Positions 34,638 to 44,085 of a stretch of 64,000 nucleotides of DNA are shown here, in pieces. Below the pieces are notes generated by a model. That model had not been told where the DNA came from. It made no database searches and saw only the letters and a program-made list of their open reading frames with translations. The first letter of the stretch is position 1; each line of letters begins with the position of its first letter. Location: contig NZ_SJCY01000005.1 in NCBI RefSeq assembly GCF_004354365.1, forward strand, positions 62,001 to 126,000. The letters are read 5' to 3'. This stretch comes from Pedobacter changchengzhani. GTDB taxonomy: Bacteria; Bacteroidota; Bacteroidia; Sphingobacteriales; Sphingobacteriaceae. The position numbers and the translations under genes are program-made.

Positions 34638-35537
34638 ATGAAAGTACTACCATTTACAATGCTTGTGCCCAATGATAAAAGTGTAATTTCTGAACATGTT
34701 CAGTTGCCATATTTTTATCAACATCTTCATAGGCACGATGAATGGCAAATTACCGCGATAGAAAAAGGAGAAGGAACGCTCCTTGCAGGCAGTGATATTC
34801 ATTCTTTTAAAGCAGGCGATGTTTTTGTCATCGGTGCAAAACTTCCTCATTTATTTAAGAGTAGTCCCGAATGTTTTTTAGATCAAACTAACAAAATCAG
34901 TGCCTGCTCAATTTATTTTAACCCAAAAGGTATTTTAGCGTCACTTTTTGATTTGCCCGAAATGAAGTCTGGGAGTTCATTTTTAACTAAAAATAAATAT
35001 GGATTTAAAGTGCCGGATGCGAGCGCTCCAAGCTTCACAAAAAAGATGCTCGATGTGCACTATGCTTCTGGCACGGGTACGCTTTTTACTTTTTTAAGCC
35101 TAATTAATGCATTGCAAGATATGGGCGATGGGCTTAAGCCACTTTGCTCTGATTTATATGCTGCAAACGTATCTGAAAATGAAGGCATGAGATTAAGTAA
35201 AATCATTAACTTCATTACCGAGAATTATAATAGCCAAATCACGTTAGAAGACGTAGCAAATACAGCTTTTATGACGCCACAGGCTTTTTGTAGGTACTTT
35301 AAAAAGCACACCGGCCATACCTTTGTTTCCTTTTTAAATGAAGTAAGAATTAACGATGCCTGTAAAAATTTAATCGCCGGAGGCAAAGAAGATTATATTT
35401 CTGGCGTGGCTTACAAATCGGGCTTTAATAGTGTAACTAATTTTAATAGAGTGTTTAAAAGTATTATCGGGCAATCTCCAAAAGCATATATCGATAATTA
35501 CAACAATATAAGCAAAGTTACTTATGTGGGCGTGTAA
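34638..35537 (+). CDS. AraC-family transcriptional regulator with cupin sensor domain (fucose cluster, first)
   Basis: A 299-residue regulator. The ATG at 34638 is chosen; a TTG 6 bp upstream adds only two residues. Residues 1-110 are a cupin-like sugar sensor (LHRHDEWQITAIEKGEGTLL, FKAGDVFVIGAKLPHLF). The C-terminus has two helix-turn-helix units: ITLEDVANTAFMTPQAFCRY and EDYISGVAYKSGFNSVTNFN, then GQSPKAY. It is followed by the lactonase and a second, similar AraC gene, so it probably controls the fucose genes. The 249-bp gap upstream holds no gene. Confidence 0.88.
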   Translation: MKVLPFTMLVPNDKSVISEHVQLPYFYQHLHRHDEWQITAIEKGEGTLLAGSDIHSFKAGDVFVIGAKLPHLFKSSPECFLDQTNKISACSIYFNPKGILASLFDLPEMKSGSSFLTKNKYGFKVPDASAPSFTKKMLDVHYASGTGTLFTFLSLINALQDMGDGLKPLCSDLYAANVSENEGMRLSKIINFITENYNSQITLEDVANTAFMTPQAFCRYFKKHTGHTFVSFLNEVRINDACKNLIAGGKEDYISGVAYKSGFNSVTNFNRVFKSIIGQSPKAYIDNYNNISKVTYVGV

Positions 35538-35601
35538 AATGGCTGCTTAAGCTAATAACCTTAAACCAAGTCCTTTTATAAAGAATAAACCTTAAAACCT
35601 A

Positions 35602-36432
35602 ATGCAAAAAATTGACAGCCACCAACATTTTTGGAAATTTGATCCAGTTAGAGACAGTTGGATTAATGAGGAAATGGAAGTCATTAAAAGAGATTTTCTT
35701 CCCGAAGATTTAATTCCGGCATTAACCGCTAATGAGGTAATTGGAACCGTGGTTGTGCAGTCTGATGTATCAGAAGAAGAAAACAAATTTCAGTTAAATA
35801 ATGCCGACAATTTCGACTTTATTAAAGGCGTTGTTGGGTGGGTTGATTTTGAAAATGATAATCTCGAAGAAAGATTGGCATTTTACAGCCATTTTGAAAA
35901 GCTTAAAGGTTTTCGGCACATACTCCAAGGAGAATTGGCAAGAGACAAAATGTTACAGCCTAAATTTTTAAACGGCATTGGTTTGTTAGAAAAGTATAAT
36001 TACACGTATGATTTACTTGTGCTCCCCGATCAGTTACAGTATCTACCAAAGTTGTTAGCCGCCTTTCCAAATCAAAAATTTGTAATTGATCATTTAGCAA
36101 AACCAAATATTTTAAATAAAGAGATTGACAGATGGAGTGATGACATGAAAAAAGTTGCAGCATTTGAGAATGTCCATTGCAAAATTTCTGGTATGGTAAC
36201 CGAAACTGATGTTCAGAATTGGAAAAAAGACGACTTTGAGCCGTATATGGATGCTGTAGTTGATTCTTTTGGAATCGAACGTTTAATGTTCGGCTCTGAT
36301 TGGCCAGTATGCCTGCTTGCAGCATCTTATGATGAGGTAGTAGAAATAACAACAAGTTATTTTTCTAACTTCTCTAAGGAAGCACAAAACAAATTTTTCG
36401 CTCAAAATGCAACAGCATTTTATAATCTTTAA
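35602..36432 (+). CDS. Amidohydrolase-family L-fucono-lactonase type enzyme
   Basis: A 276-residue cytosolic hydrolase. It has IDSHQHFWKFDP at the N-terminus (metal His pair), FRHILQGE, FVIDHLAKPNI, KISGMVTE and the closing MFGSDWPVCLLAASYDE, a pattern typical of L-fucono-1,5-lactonases and L-rhamnono-lactonases of the amidohydrolase superfamily. It would open the sugar lactone formed by fucose dehydrogenase in the non-phosphorylating L-fucose pathway. The neighbouring fucosidases favour fucose over rhamnose. The dehydrogenase and dehydratase are not in the window. Confidence 0.85.
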   Translation: MQKIDSHQHFWKFDPVRDSWINEEMEVIKRDFLPEDLIPALTANEVIGTVVVQSDVSEEENKFQLNNADNFDFIKGVVGWVDFENDNLEERLAFYSHFEKLKGFRHILQGELARDKMLQPKFLNGIGLLEKYNYTYDLLVLPDQLQYLPKLLAAFPNQKFVIDHLAKPNILNKEIDRWSDDMKKVAAFENVHCKISGMVTETDVQNWKKDDFEPYMDAVVDSFGIERLMFGSDWPVCLLAASYDEVVEITTSYFSNFSKEAQNKFFAQNATAFYNL

Positions 36433-36476
36433 TTTAAGCATATAATTGTTATCAAAATATTGTTAAACTCATCAAA

Positions 36477-37355
36477 ATGAAGCCAATTTTAAGAAAAGCA
36501 ATTCCTGAGGTAGAAGATTCATTTATTGTTAGAAGAGACATTGGAGACAAAATGATAAACAACTGGCACTACCATACAGAATGCGAGATTGTTTACATTA
36601 AAAAAAGTGCTGGTACATGGATTGTTGGAGACTATGAGGGTAAGTTTGAAAGTGGTGATTTAATATTATTGGGTTCTGGTATTCCACATTCTTACCAACA
36701 CGAAGAAAAATATATTAAAAACAATTCTGATGAAACCGGTGAAGCATTGGTTACGATTTTCTCACCTCAAATATTTGGCGATTCTTTTTTAAACCTCCCA
36801 GAATCTAGAGAAATAAAAGATTTGTTAGCACTCAGTAAAAGAGGAGTTAAAATTAAAAATGCTGCAAAAAAAGAGGTTGTTAAACTTATTGAGGAGATAG
36901 GTTGTGCAAAAAAAGGCAGAAAATTAATTGCGCTATTAGATATTCTGCAATGCATTACAGAGAGTAATGATTATGAGTTATTGGCAACTGAAGGATATTC
37001 AGTTCAGAAAGAAAATACAAATAATGCCAAACTGAATGCAGTTATTGATTATACCTATTCCAATTACCACAACCAAATCACTATTGAAGAAGTAGCGGTT
37101 TTAATAAATTTAAGCGTCCATTCTTTCTGTAGATTTTTTAAAGATAAAACAAAGAAAACCTACATCCAGTTTTTAATGGAAGTTAGAATAGGTAAAGCCT
37201 GTAAATACCTGCTCGAGCACGATATGAGTTCGGCAGAGGTGGGTTACATTTGCGGTTACAACAGCATATCTCATTTTAACCATCAATTTAAAGTGATGAA
37301 AAATAAATCGCCTTTGGCTTTTAAGAAAAGCTACATGGGCCTATTGGCCAAATAA
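36477..37355 (+). CDS. AraC-family transcriptional regulator with cupin sensor domain (fucose cluster, second)
   Basis: A 292-residue regulator. Sensor: WHYHTECEIVYIKKSAGTWI, FESGDLILLGSGIPHSYQHE. DNA-binding: ITIEEVAVLINLSVHSFCRF, SSAEVGYICGYNSISHFNHQ and KSPLAFKKSY. It resembles the first AraC protein in layout but differs substantially in sequence, so the pair are old paralogues. It lies 45 bp after the lactonase and 118 bp before the GH29 gene, and may control the fucosidases. Confidence 0.88.
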   Translation: MKPILRKAIPEVEDSFIVRRDIGDKMINNWHYHTECEIVYIKKSAGTWIVGDYEGKFESGDLILLGSGIPHSYQHEEKYIKNNSDETGEALVTIFSPQIFGDSFLNLPESREIKDLLALSKRGVKIKNAAKKEVVKLIEEIGCAKKGRKLIALLDILQCITESNDYELLATEGYSVQKENTNNAKLNAVIDYTYSNYHNQITIEEVAVLINLSVHSFCRFFKDKTKKTYIQFLMEVRIGKACKYLLEHDMSSAEVGYICGYNSISHFNHQFKVMKNKSPLAFKKSYMGLLAK

Positions 37356-37473
37356 TGTAATTCGTTTTTAATGGAATTTGCAAGTTACAAAAACCTAATG
37401 CCAAGTTAAAATAGATTGAATTAAAAAGAAACACACAAATCAAAATTATAAGTACACTATCAGAAATTAAATT

Positions 37474-38970
37474 ATGAATTCATTAAAAGTAAAAGTTTTA
37501 TTAGTCTTTATGTTCTTCGGCTTTCAAAGTTTTGCCCAAGAACTTTTTCAACCTAACTGGAAATCGCTTAAAACCTATACAGTACCCGATTGGTTTAGAG
37601 ATGCAAAATTTGGTATTTTTATACATTGGGGCGTTTATTCGGTGCCGGCTTATGGTGGCGGTGGTATTTTTGGCGAATGGTACGGGAATGATATGTATCA
37701 AAAAGGATCTGCTGCATATAAGCACCATATTGAAACGTATGGTACGCAAGATAAGTTTGGATATAAAGACTTTATTCCAATGTTTAAAGGCGAAAAATTT
37801 GATGCGGATGCTTGGGCTAAACTATTTAAAAAGGCAGGTGCTAAATATGTAGTTCCAGTTGCAGAACACCATGACGGTTTTGCAATGTACGATACAAAGC
37901 TTTCTAAATGGAACTCGGTAAATATGGGTCCAAAGCGTGATGTTATTGGAGAGTTGTCAACCTCAATACGCAAAGAAGGAATGATTTTCGGTCTTTCTTC
38001 TCACAGGGCAGAACATTGGTATTTTTACCATAATGGCCGTGATATTAAATCCGATGTTAACGATCCAAAATTTGACGATTTATATGGCCCTGCTGCTACG
38101 GGCGAAGATTCGTTATCAACTACAAAAATTAGCCCGGTATTTTTAAACGATTGGTTGCTAAGAAATACAGAATTGGTAGATAAATACAAACCGCAATTAT
38201 TTTGGTTCGATTGGTGGTTGGATAACCCTAGCTTTCAGCCGTATCTTAAAAGTTTTGCAGCTTACTATTACAATGCTGGCATAGCTATGAATAAAGGTGT
38301 AGTACTTAACTATAAAAATACTGCTTTTCCAGATAGTGCTGCGGTAATAGATTTTGAACGGGATGGAGATACCAAAATTAGCAAGTTGCCTTGGCAGTCT
38401 GATGATTCGGTAGGGGATAGGTCTTGGGGATATATAGAAGACGATCATTACAAAACACCACAATTTTTAATCGATGGATTGATAGATATTGTAAGTAAGA
38501 ATGGTAATCTATTGCTAAATATAGGGCCAAAAGCAGATGGTACCATTCCAGAAGTACAGCAACACTTGTTGTTGGAGATGGGAAAATGGTTGGATGTTAA
38601 CGGAGAGGCAATTTACGGTACTCGACCATGGAAAATATTTGGAGAGGGGCCAGGAATGATTGCTGCTGCAGAAAAAGCGAAGCAAAATGCTGATAGCTAC
38701 AAGCCAGAAGAAAAAGAATTTACAGCACAAGATTTTAGATTTACTACGAAAGGCGATGATATTTTTGCAATTGCACTTAAAATCCCAACGGGAAAAATTA
38801 TTTTAAAATCATTTGGTAAAACACAACTAAAAAAGAAAGTTACAGCAATAAAACTTTTAGGAAGTAGCAAAGATTTAAAGTGGAAACAAACTAATGATGC
38901 GTTGGTGATTGATGCAGTCGGTGTTTATCCATCAGAATATGCAGCATCATTTCAAGTTGCTGTGAAATAA
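37474..38970 (+). CDS. GH29 alpha-L-fucosidase, secreted
   Basis: A 498-residue enzyme with a signal peptide (LLVFMFFGFQSFAQ). The barrel begins DWFRDAKFGIFIHWGVYSVP, followed by KAGAKYVVPVAEHHDGFAMY (the HHDGF motif) and GMIFGLSSHRAEHWYF. The nucleophile is Asp246 in QLFWFDWW. The C-terminal part (NGNLLLNIGPKADGTIPE, GEAIYGTRPW) is a classical GH29 end with a beta-sandwich. It releases terminal alpha-L-fucose by a retaining mechanism. Together with GH95 it covers different fucose linkages. It probably acts in the periplasm or on the surface. Confidence 0.93.
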   Translation: MNSLKVKVLLVFMFFGFQSFAQELFQPNWKSLKTYTVPDWFRDAKFGIFIHWGVYSVPAYGGGGIFGEWYGNDMYQKGSAAYKHHIETYGTQDKFGYKDFIPMFKGEKFDADAWAKLFKKAGAKYVVPVAEHHDGFAMYDTKLSKWNSVNMGPKRDVIGELSTSIRKEGMIFGLSSHRAEHWYFYHNGRDIKSDVNDPKFDDLYGPAATGEDSLSTTKISPVFLNDWLLRNTELVDKYKPQLFWFDWWLDNPSFQPYLKSFAAYYYNAGIAMNKGVVLNYKNTAFPDSAAVIDFERDGDTKISKLPWQSDDSVGDRSWGYIEDDHYKTPQFLIDGLIDIVSKNGNLLLNIGPKADGTIPEVQQHLLLEMGKWLDVNGEAIYGTRPWKIFGEGPGMIAAAEKAKQNADSYKPEEKEFTAQDFRFTTKGDDIFAIALKIPTGKIILKSFGKTQLKKKVTAIKLLGSSKDLKWKQTNDALVIDAVGVYPSEYAASFQVAVK

Positions 38971-39065
38971 TTTTACAGTGATCAGCAAATATTGTTTTCA
39001 ATAGTAAACACACTTTGAAATTGACTAAAATAACAACGATTAAATTACAAACTAATCAATAAAAC

Positions 39066-41516
39066 ATGAAAAAAATAGCCAATTTCATAGTGTGTTTCTT
39101 TTTTATTTTCTTTGGGAATACATCTTTTGTATTGGGTCAAAAACTTGCATCGCCAGAGAGAGGATTTATAAGTTCCAAACCCGGTAAAAATTGGGAAGAA
39201 GGGCTAATTAGTGGAAACGGTACAATCGGCGTAAACGTTTTGAGCAAGCCACTAAATGACATTATTATTTTTAGTCATGCTAAATTGTTTTTGCCAATTA
39301 GAAATCCGGTAATGCCGCCAGATAATGGGGCAAGAATTTGGGAGATCAGAAATCTAATCGATAGGGGTTTATATAAACAAGCCACCGAGTTGGCTGCGCA
39401 ATTTTCTGGTCAAGAAGATTTTTATGGACCCGACCCATTTGTACCTGCATTCGACATGAATATTAATATGAGCGTTGCCGGATTAGTTAAAGATTATGTG
39501 CGTGCTGTAAATTTCGAAACTGGCGAGGCTAAAGTGCAGTGGGTAGATGATAGAGGGAGGTTTGAAAGAAAAATATTTGCTTCTCGTGCAGATAGTTTGG
39601 TGGTTTTAGAATTAACGGGACCTAAAGGTGCACTTAATTTTTCATTCAACTTAAACTCCACAAAGCCAGATAGTTCTCTTGGTAAAGAAACATTAAAGTA
39701 CTCCGAAAATAACTTTAAAGAGTATATAAGCAATGTAAAGCAACAAGTTAACCAAAACACTTTTATATATTCAAATAGTTTTTCAAAAGCATATCCTGGT
39801 AGTGTGCATGCCTTAGAGGGTATTGCAGAAGTAGTTTACAATAACGGAGCGTTAGCGCAGGATGGAAATTCAATCAAAATTTCAGGTGCAGATCGGGTAT
39901 TGATTTTTATCAACATCGGTCTTTTATATAATCCAGCAAAATCACAACAAACAACCATCACTAATAAAATGTCTGCCTTATCAACAGATTATGATGTTTT
40001 GGTTAAGCGACATGCTGCAATTCATGGAAAAATATTCAACCGGATGAAATTGGATCTTGGTGGCGGGCAAGATAGAAAACTTACCTCCGAAGAGCTCATC
40101 AATAAATCATCGGTAGAAAACACAAACATGGCGCTTATCGAAAAAGAGTTTGATGCCGGGCGCTATAATATTCTTAGTTGTATGGGCGATAGGCCACCTG
40201 CTTTGGGTGGTATTTGGGGGGGCACGTATTCGCCAGCTTGGTCTGGAGATTATACGCATAACGGAAATGTTCCTTCGGCAATATCTAGCGTACTAATGGG
40301 CAATATGCCCGAATTAATGAGCGCATACACCAATTATATGGAATCGATAACCCATTATTTGGAAATTAACGCAAAAAATATGTTCGGTGCTCGAGGGATA
40401 GTTCTCCCTTCACGATCATCTACAACTGCTTTCAATAATGCATTAGCTAATGATTTTGCTGGTGGATTTTGGGTGGCCGGTGCGGCTTGGGCTTCTCACT
40501 ACTTTTACGATTACTACCGTTACACTGGCGATAAAAAATTTCTTAAAGAACATGCACTTCCGTTCATGGAAAAATCTGTCTTGTTTTTTGAAGATTATCT
40601 TTACTTAGGGCCTGATGGAAAATACATCTTCTCGCCAACGCAGTCGCCAGAAAATACACCAAAAAATTCCGACTCGCAAGGGTCTTTCAATGCAACAATG
40701 GATATGGCTGCTGCTTCAGAGCTTATTCACAACACAATAATTGCCTCGCAAATAGCAGGCGTTAATGCTGATAAAATTGACAAGTGGAAAGCTATGCTTA
40801 AGAAAATGCCAGATTATATGCTTACTGATAATGGTATTATAAAAGAATGGTTAACGCCAAAGCTAGATAACAACGACGACCATAGGCATTCTTCGCAACT
40901 GTACGCACTTTATGATGGTATTCCAGCAGAGATAGAAAACAGTCCAAGGTTGATGACAGCCTTTAAAAAAAGTATCGAACAAAAATTAACCGCGCATTGG
41001 AGAAATAACAAAGTGAGTGAAATGTCGTTCGGTATTGTTCAGCTTGGGCAGGCGTCTGCAAGCCTTGGAGAAAAGGAGTTGGCTTACGAGTGTCTTCGTT
41101 ATTTGGTAAACCGGTTTTGGCTTGGTAATATGGCTTCTATGCACAATTATCGTCGTTTATTTAATATGGATGTAAGTGGTGGCATGCCATCTGTAATGAT
41201 TAAAATGTTGGCATTTGCCGATGATGGACGACTAAAAATTCTACCAGCGCTGCCAACAGAATTATCTAAAGGTTCTATAGAAGGTGTACTTTGCCGAGGA
41301 CAAATAGAAATAGAAAAATTAAGTTGGGATCAGAAATCAATAACAGTAAAAATGAAATCGCAGATAGATCAAACAATCAGTCTGGTATTGCCATCTACCA
41401 TAAAAAATATTACTTCGAAAAATAATGCAGTCGATATTAAAGCTGATAAAGATAATAGTAAACGCATCCACTTGCCAGCGATGAAAACTGTTGAGTTAAA
41501 CATCAATCTAAAATAA
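39066..41516 (+). CDS. GH95-family alpha-L-fucosidase/galactosidase, secreted
   Basis: An 816-residue protein with a signal peptide (ending SFVLGQ). The N-terminal beta-sandwich opens WEEGLISGNGTIGVNVLS, the hallmark of GH95. The (alpha/alpha)6 barrel contains the Asn pair in YTHNGNVPSAI, the catalytic Glu region in SPTQSPENTP, and NNDDHRHSSQLYALYDG, which corresponds to the conserved HxHxSHLY block. A C-terminal beta-domain follows. GH95 enzymes invert alpha-1,2-fucose (some alpha-L-galactose) linkages. It lies 95 bp after GH29, and the unassigned protein follows 79 bp later; no strong terminator separates them. Confidence 0.88.
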   Translation: MKKIANFIVCFFFIFFGNTSFVLGQKLASPERGFISSKPGKNWEEGLISGNGTIGVNVLSKPLNDIIIFSHAKLFLPIRNPVMPPDNGARIWEIRNLIDRGLYKQATELAAQFSGQEDFYGPDPFVPAFDMNINMSVAGLVKDYVRAVNFETGEAKVQWVDDRGRFERKIFASRADSLVVLELTGPKGALNFSFNLNSTKPDSSLGKETLKYSENNFKEYISNVKQQVNQNTFIYSNSFSKAYPGSVHALEGIAEVVYNNGALAQDGNSIKISGADRVLIFINIGLLYNPAKSQQTTITNKMSALSTDYDVLVKRHAAIHGKIFNRMKLDLGGGQDRKLTSEELINKSSVENTNMALIEKEFDAGRYNILSCMGDRPPALGGIWGGTYSPAWSGDYTHNGNVPSAISSVLMGNMPELMSAYTNYMESITHYLEINAKNMFGARGIVLPSRSSTTAFNNALANDFAGGFWVAGAAWASHYFYDYYRYTGDKKFLKEHALPFMEKSVLFFEDYLYLGPDGKYIFSPTQSPENTPKNSDSQGSFNATMDMAAASELIHNTIIASQIAGVNADKIDKWKAMLKKMPDYMLTDNGIIKEWLTPKLDNNDDHRHSSQLYALYDGIPAEIENSPRLMTAFKKSIEQKLTAHWRNNKVSEMSFGIVQLGQASASLGEKELAYECLRYLVNRFWLGNMASMHNYRRLFNMDVSGGMPSVMIKMLAFADDGRLKILPALPTELSKGSIEGVLCRGQIEIEKLSWDQKSITVKMKSQIDQTISLVLPSTIKNITSKNNAVDIKADKDNSKRIHLPAMKTVELNINLK

Positions 41517-41595
41517 GTGAAAAACTTTATAAACGTTTTAGCACTGCGATTTTTAAAATATATTTCAACACAAAAAACACACAAAAAAATATAAA

Positions 41596-43800
41596 ATGAA
41601 AAAAATGTTTACTCATTTTTGGTCCGACTATCAATATCCGCCAGCAGTTTTAGTTAATTCGCATCAAAGTGCAACGCGTAATAATTTCCAATTACAAAGC
41701 GAAAGCAGTGTAGAAAATGTAAAAATCGGATTAGCTAAGTTTGTATTTACTTTAATTGTTTTGCTGTTTGTTAATCAATTTTGTAATGCACAAACTACAC
41801 TAAATATAAAAAAAGACGCTCATTACACCCCTTCATTTTCTTTTGGAAACAAAATACTTTTAGAAACACCAAAAGAAGGTTTGTGGGCAATTGCAACAGG
41901 CTGGGAAAACGATTGGAGTACCGATTGGCATTATGCTCAGCCAGATAGTATGGTAAAAGAAGGAGATTGGACTATCCTCTTCGGTAAAATAAAACTCCCT
42001 AACGGCACTTGGCATTTAAGAGATGCATACCACAAAGAAGGTGATAAAATTAAGTGTATTAGGCGATTTGAGTGGCATAGCAATACGGAATTAGATAAAG
42101 TTACGCTAGCAATTAGATGGGCATTACCAACCTATACCGAAAAAGTATTTATGCCAGGAATTATGCATTATGGTAATCCTTCTGGATATAAAGATTGTGC
42201 TACTTGTGTGGCAACTTTTAACAAAGATGTTGCGCCTGATGCGCTGTTTGAAGAACACAGATTCTCAATGCCGTTCGTATCTGCAGAATTAATGGCTGGC
42301 AAAAAAAACTATGGCGTTTCTATACATTCTTTGCCTACGCAAGTGCCTTATGCAAATATTCGCGATCAATGGTGGTCGATGGGGGTGAGTGCTAGAAATA
42401 ACACAACTGAATTAGAATTGCTATCTGGTCCTACCGCAATGAATGGTAAAAAAAGTGTAGTTAAAGCGATTTGGAATGAAGCACTTCCTTACAACAATAC
42501 TTGGTTAAACATTAAACCTAACGCCATTATAGAAAAGACTTTCTATATTGAAGTCCACCCTTCGCCACAAGTTGGTTTTGCCTTTAAAAAAGCAATGGAT
42601 ACCAACATAGATATATTTAAGCCCTTTAATAGTGAGGATATGCCTTCTTTTAAAGAGATTATCGATTTGAAATATCAATTTGCAAATACCAGGTGGTTTC
42701 AAGATAGTAAGAGTGCTGGTTTTGGTATGTACAGATTTGACGCCAATAATCCTGCTTATGTAATGGGATGGTGCGGCCAAGCAGCTTCGTTAGGATTTGC
42801 ATTGCAGGAACTAAAACCGATATTAAAAGATAAGAGGATTGATAATCAAGTGCAGCGTTCTTTAGATTTTTTAGCTACCTCTCCATTTAATAAAGATGGT
42901 TTTATGCAAAATTTTGTCGTTGCAGACAATAAATGGTCTAATCAAGACAATGTTTCTCAAGGGCAAGCCATGTATAATTTTGCTAAAGCAATTGAATCAG
43001 CAAGAAAAAACAAAAATTACAAAATTGCCAATTGGGAAACTTTTTTAAAGAAGGCATCCGACATACAAGCTAAAAGAATCCTTGCTGCAGATTGGAGGCC
43101 TATTTCTACAAATGAAGCATTTTTTATAGCGCCATTAACTTTGGCGTCAAAAATGTTTATGAATAAGCAATATGCTTTAGCAGCAAGAAAAGCGGCCGAT
43201 CATTATGCTATGCGTCATATTTCTATGAAAGAACCATATTGGGGAGGAACTTTAGATGCAAGCTGTGAAGATAAAGAAGGCGCGTGGGCTGCTTTTCAAG
43301 GTTTTATGGCGATGTATGAGCTTACAAAAGAACAGAAATATTTAGATTACGCCACGCATGCAGGTTACGTTACATTTAGTTACATGGTAGATTGGGACAT
43401 TACCATGCCTGCTTCTAGATTGGGTGACCATTACTTCAAATCGAGAGGTTGGACTGTAGTTTCTGCACAAAACCAGCATTTAGATGCTTTCGGCGTATTT
43501 TTTACACCTGAACTTTACAAGTTGGGTAAATACTTAAAAGATGAAAGATTACAAAAGATGGCTTTATTAATGTTTCGTTCTTGTGGACAAATGATCGACC
43601 CTTTTGGTTCTCATGGTGAACAAATTCAACAAACTAACTATGCTCAAGCAGGTGATTTAACTAATGTTTATAATTTTAGAGGCGGTTATGTAGAGCAGTG
43701 GACGGTATTCTGGTTAACGGCTCATTTTCTAAATGCCGCCGCACGTTTCAATGAAATTGACCCGCAAATTATTCAAAATCCGAGTTTTAAAAATTTTTAA
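41596..43800 (+). CDS. Unassigned secreted protein with probable (alpha/alpha)6 barrel, fucose cluster
   Basis: A 734-residue protein I cannot place in a named family. A 45-residue polar N-terminal stretch precedes the hydrophobic segment LAKFVFTLIVLLFVNQF ending CNAQ; no start codon lies closer to it, so it is either a long-n-region signal or a membrane anchor. The middle (about 75-330) is beta-rich (DAYHKEGDKIKCIRRFEWHS). The C-terminal 380 residues show helical-hairpin repeats typical of an (alpha/alpha)6 glycosidase or lyase: VMGWCGQAASLGFALQELKP, ASCEDKEGAWAAFQGFMAMY, VVSAQNQHLDAFGVFFTPEL. It is likely a glycan-active enzyme working with the fucosidases (inference). Confidence 0.6.
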   Translation: MKKMFTHFWSDYQYPPAVLVNSHQSATRNNFQLQSESSVENVKIGLAKFVFTLIVLLFVNQFCNAQTTLNIKKDAHYTPSFSFGNKILLETPKEGLWAIATGWENDWSTDWHYAQPDSMVKEGDWTILFGKIKLPNGTWHLRDAYHKEGDKIKCIRRFEWHSNTELDKVTLAIRWALPTYTEKVFMPGIMHYGNPSGYKDCATCVATFNKDVAPDALFEEHRFSMPFVSAELMAGKKNYGVSIHSLPTQVPYANIRDQWWSMGVSARNNTTELELLSGPTAMNGKKSVVKAIWNEALPYNNTWLNIKPNAIIEKTFYIEVHPSPQVGFAFKKAMDTNIDIFKPFNSEDMPSFKEIIDLKYQFANTRWFQDSKSAGFGMYRFDANNPAYVMGWCGQAASLGFALQELKPILKDKRIDNQVQRSLDFLATSPFNKDGFMQNFVVADNKWSNQDNVSQGQAMYNFAKAIESARKNKNYKIANWETFLKKASDIQAKRILAADWRPISTNEAFFIAPLTLASKMFMNKQYALAARKAADHYAMRHISMKEPYWGGTLDASCEDKEGAWAAFQGFMAMYELTKEQKYLDYATHAGYVTFSYMVDWDITMPASRLGDHYFKSRGWTVVSAQNQHLDAFGVFFTPELYKLGKYLKDERLQKMALLMFRSCGQMIDPFGSHGEQIQQTNYAQAGDLTNVYNFRGGYVEQWTVFWLTAHFLNAAARFNEIDPQIIQNPSFKNF

Positions 43801-43873
43801 ATTAAATTTTAATCTCAGGTGGATAACTGTTTTATTGAAAATAATTCTTCATTGGCATTACATTTAGACTTTT

Positions 43874-43912
43874 CGTCATGCTGTCCCGAATTTTTCGGGA
43901 TCAACATCTTTC
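43874..43912. repeat. REP-like palindromic element
   Basis: GTCATGCTGTCCCGAA faces TTCGGGATCAACATC across TTT, forming a stem with TCCCGAA/TTCGGGA at its heart. The pattern GTCATGCTG...CAGCATC or similar is a known type of dispersed intergenic palindrome in Sphingobacteria. It lies in a gene-free stretch. Confidence 0.5.
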
Positions 43913-43966
43913 CTGCTATAAAGACACTGAACTAAATTTAGAGTGAAGATCGTTCTAACCCAAAAA

Positions 43967-44030
43967 GTGCATTTAGGCTCTCGAAAGTAATATCGCATTT
44001 CGAGCGCCTATTATTAGTTAAAAGATGCAC
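43967..44030 (+). ncRNA. Candidate structured RNA upstream of a terminator
   Basis: Nested pairings: GTGCAT (43967-43972) with ATGCAC (44025-44030), and inside it TAGGC-T-CTCGAAA (43974-43986) with TTTCGAG-C-GCCTA (43998-44010). This is 12 base pairs with one mismatch. A strong terminator hairpin follows at 44044. No ORF is present. It could be a small RNA or a structured 3' end of the upstream transcript. Confidence 0.35.
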
Positions 44031-44043
44031 CCAGCGTTTGGAT

Positions 44044-44085
44044 AACCCAATTGGTAATTTAATAAAATTATCAGTTGGGTTTTTC
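44044..44085 (+). terminator. Strong rho-independent terminator
   Basis: AACCCAATTGGTAATTT pairs with AAATTATCAGTTGGGTT at 15 of 17 positions across a short loop, then T residues. It reads in the + direction, 244 bp after the last gene of the fucose cluster. Confidence 0.8.
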
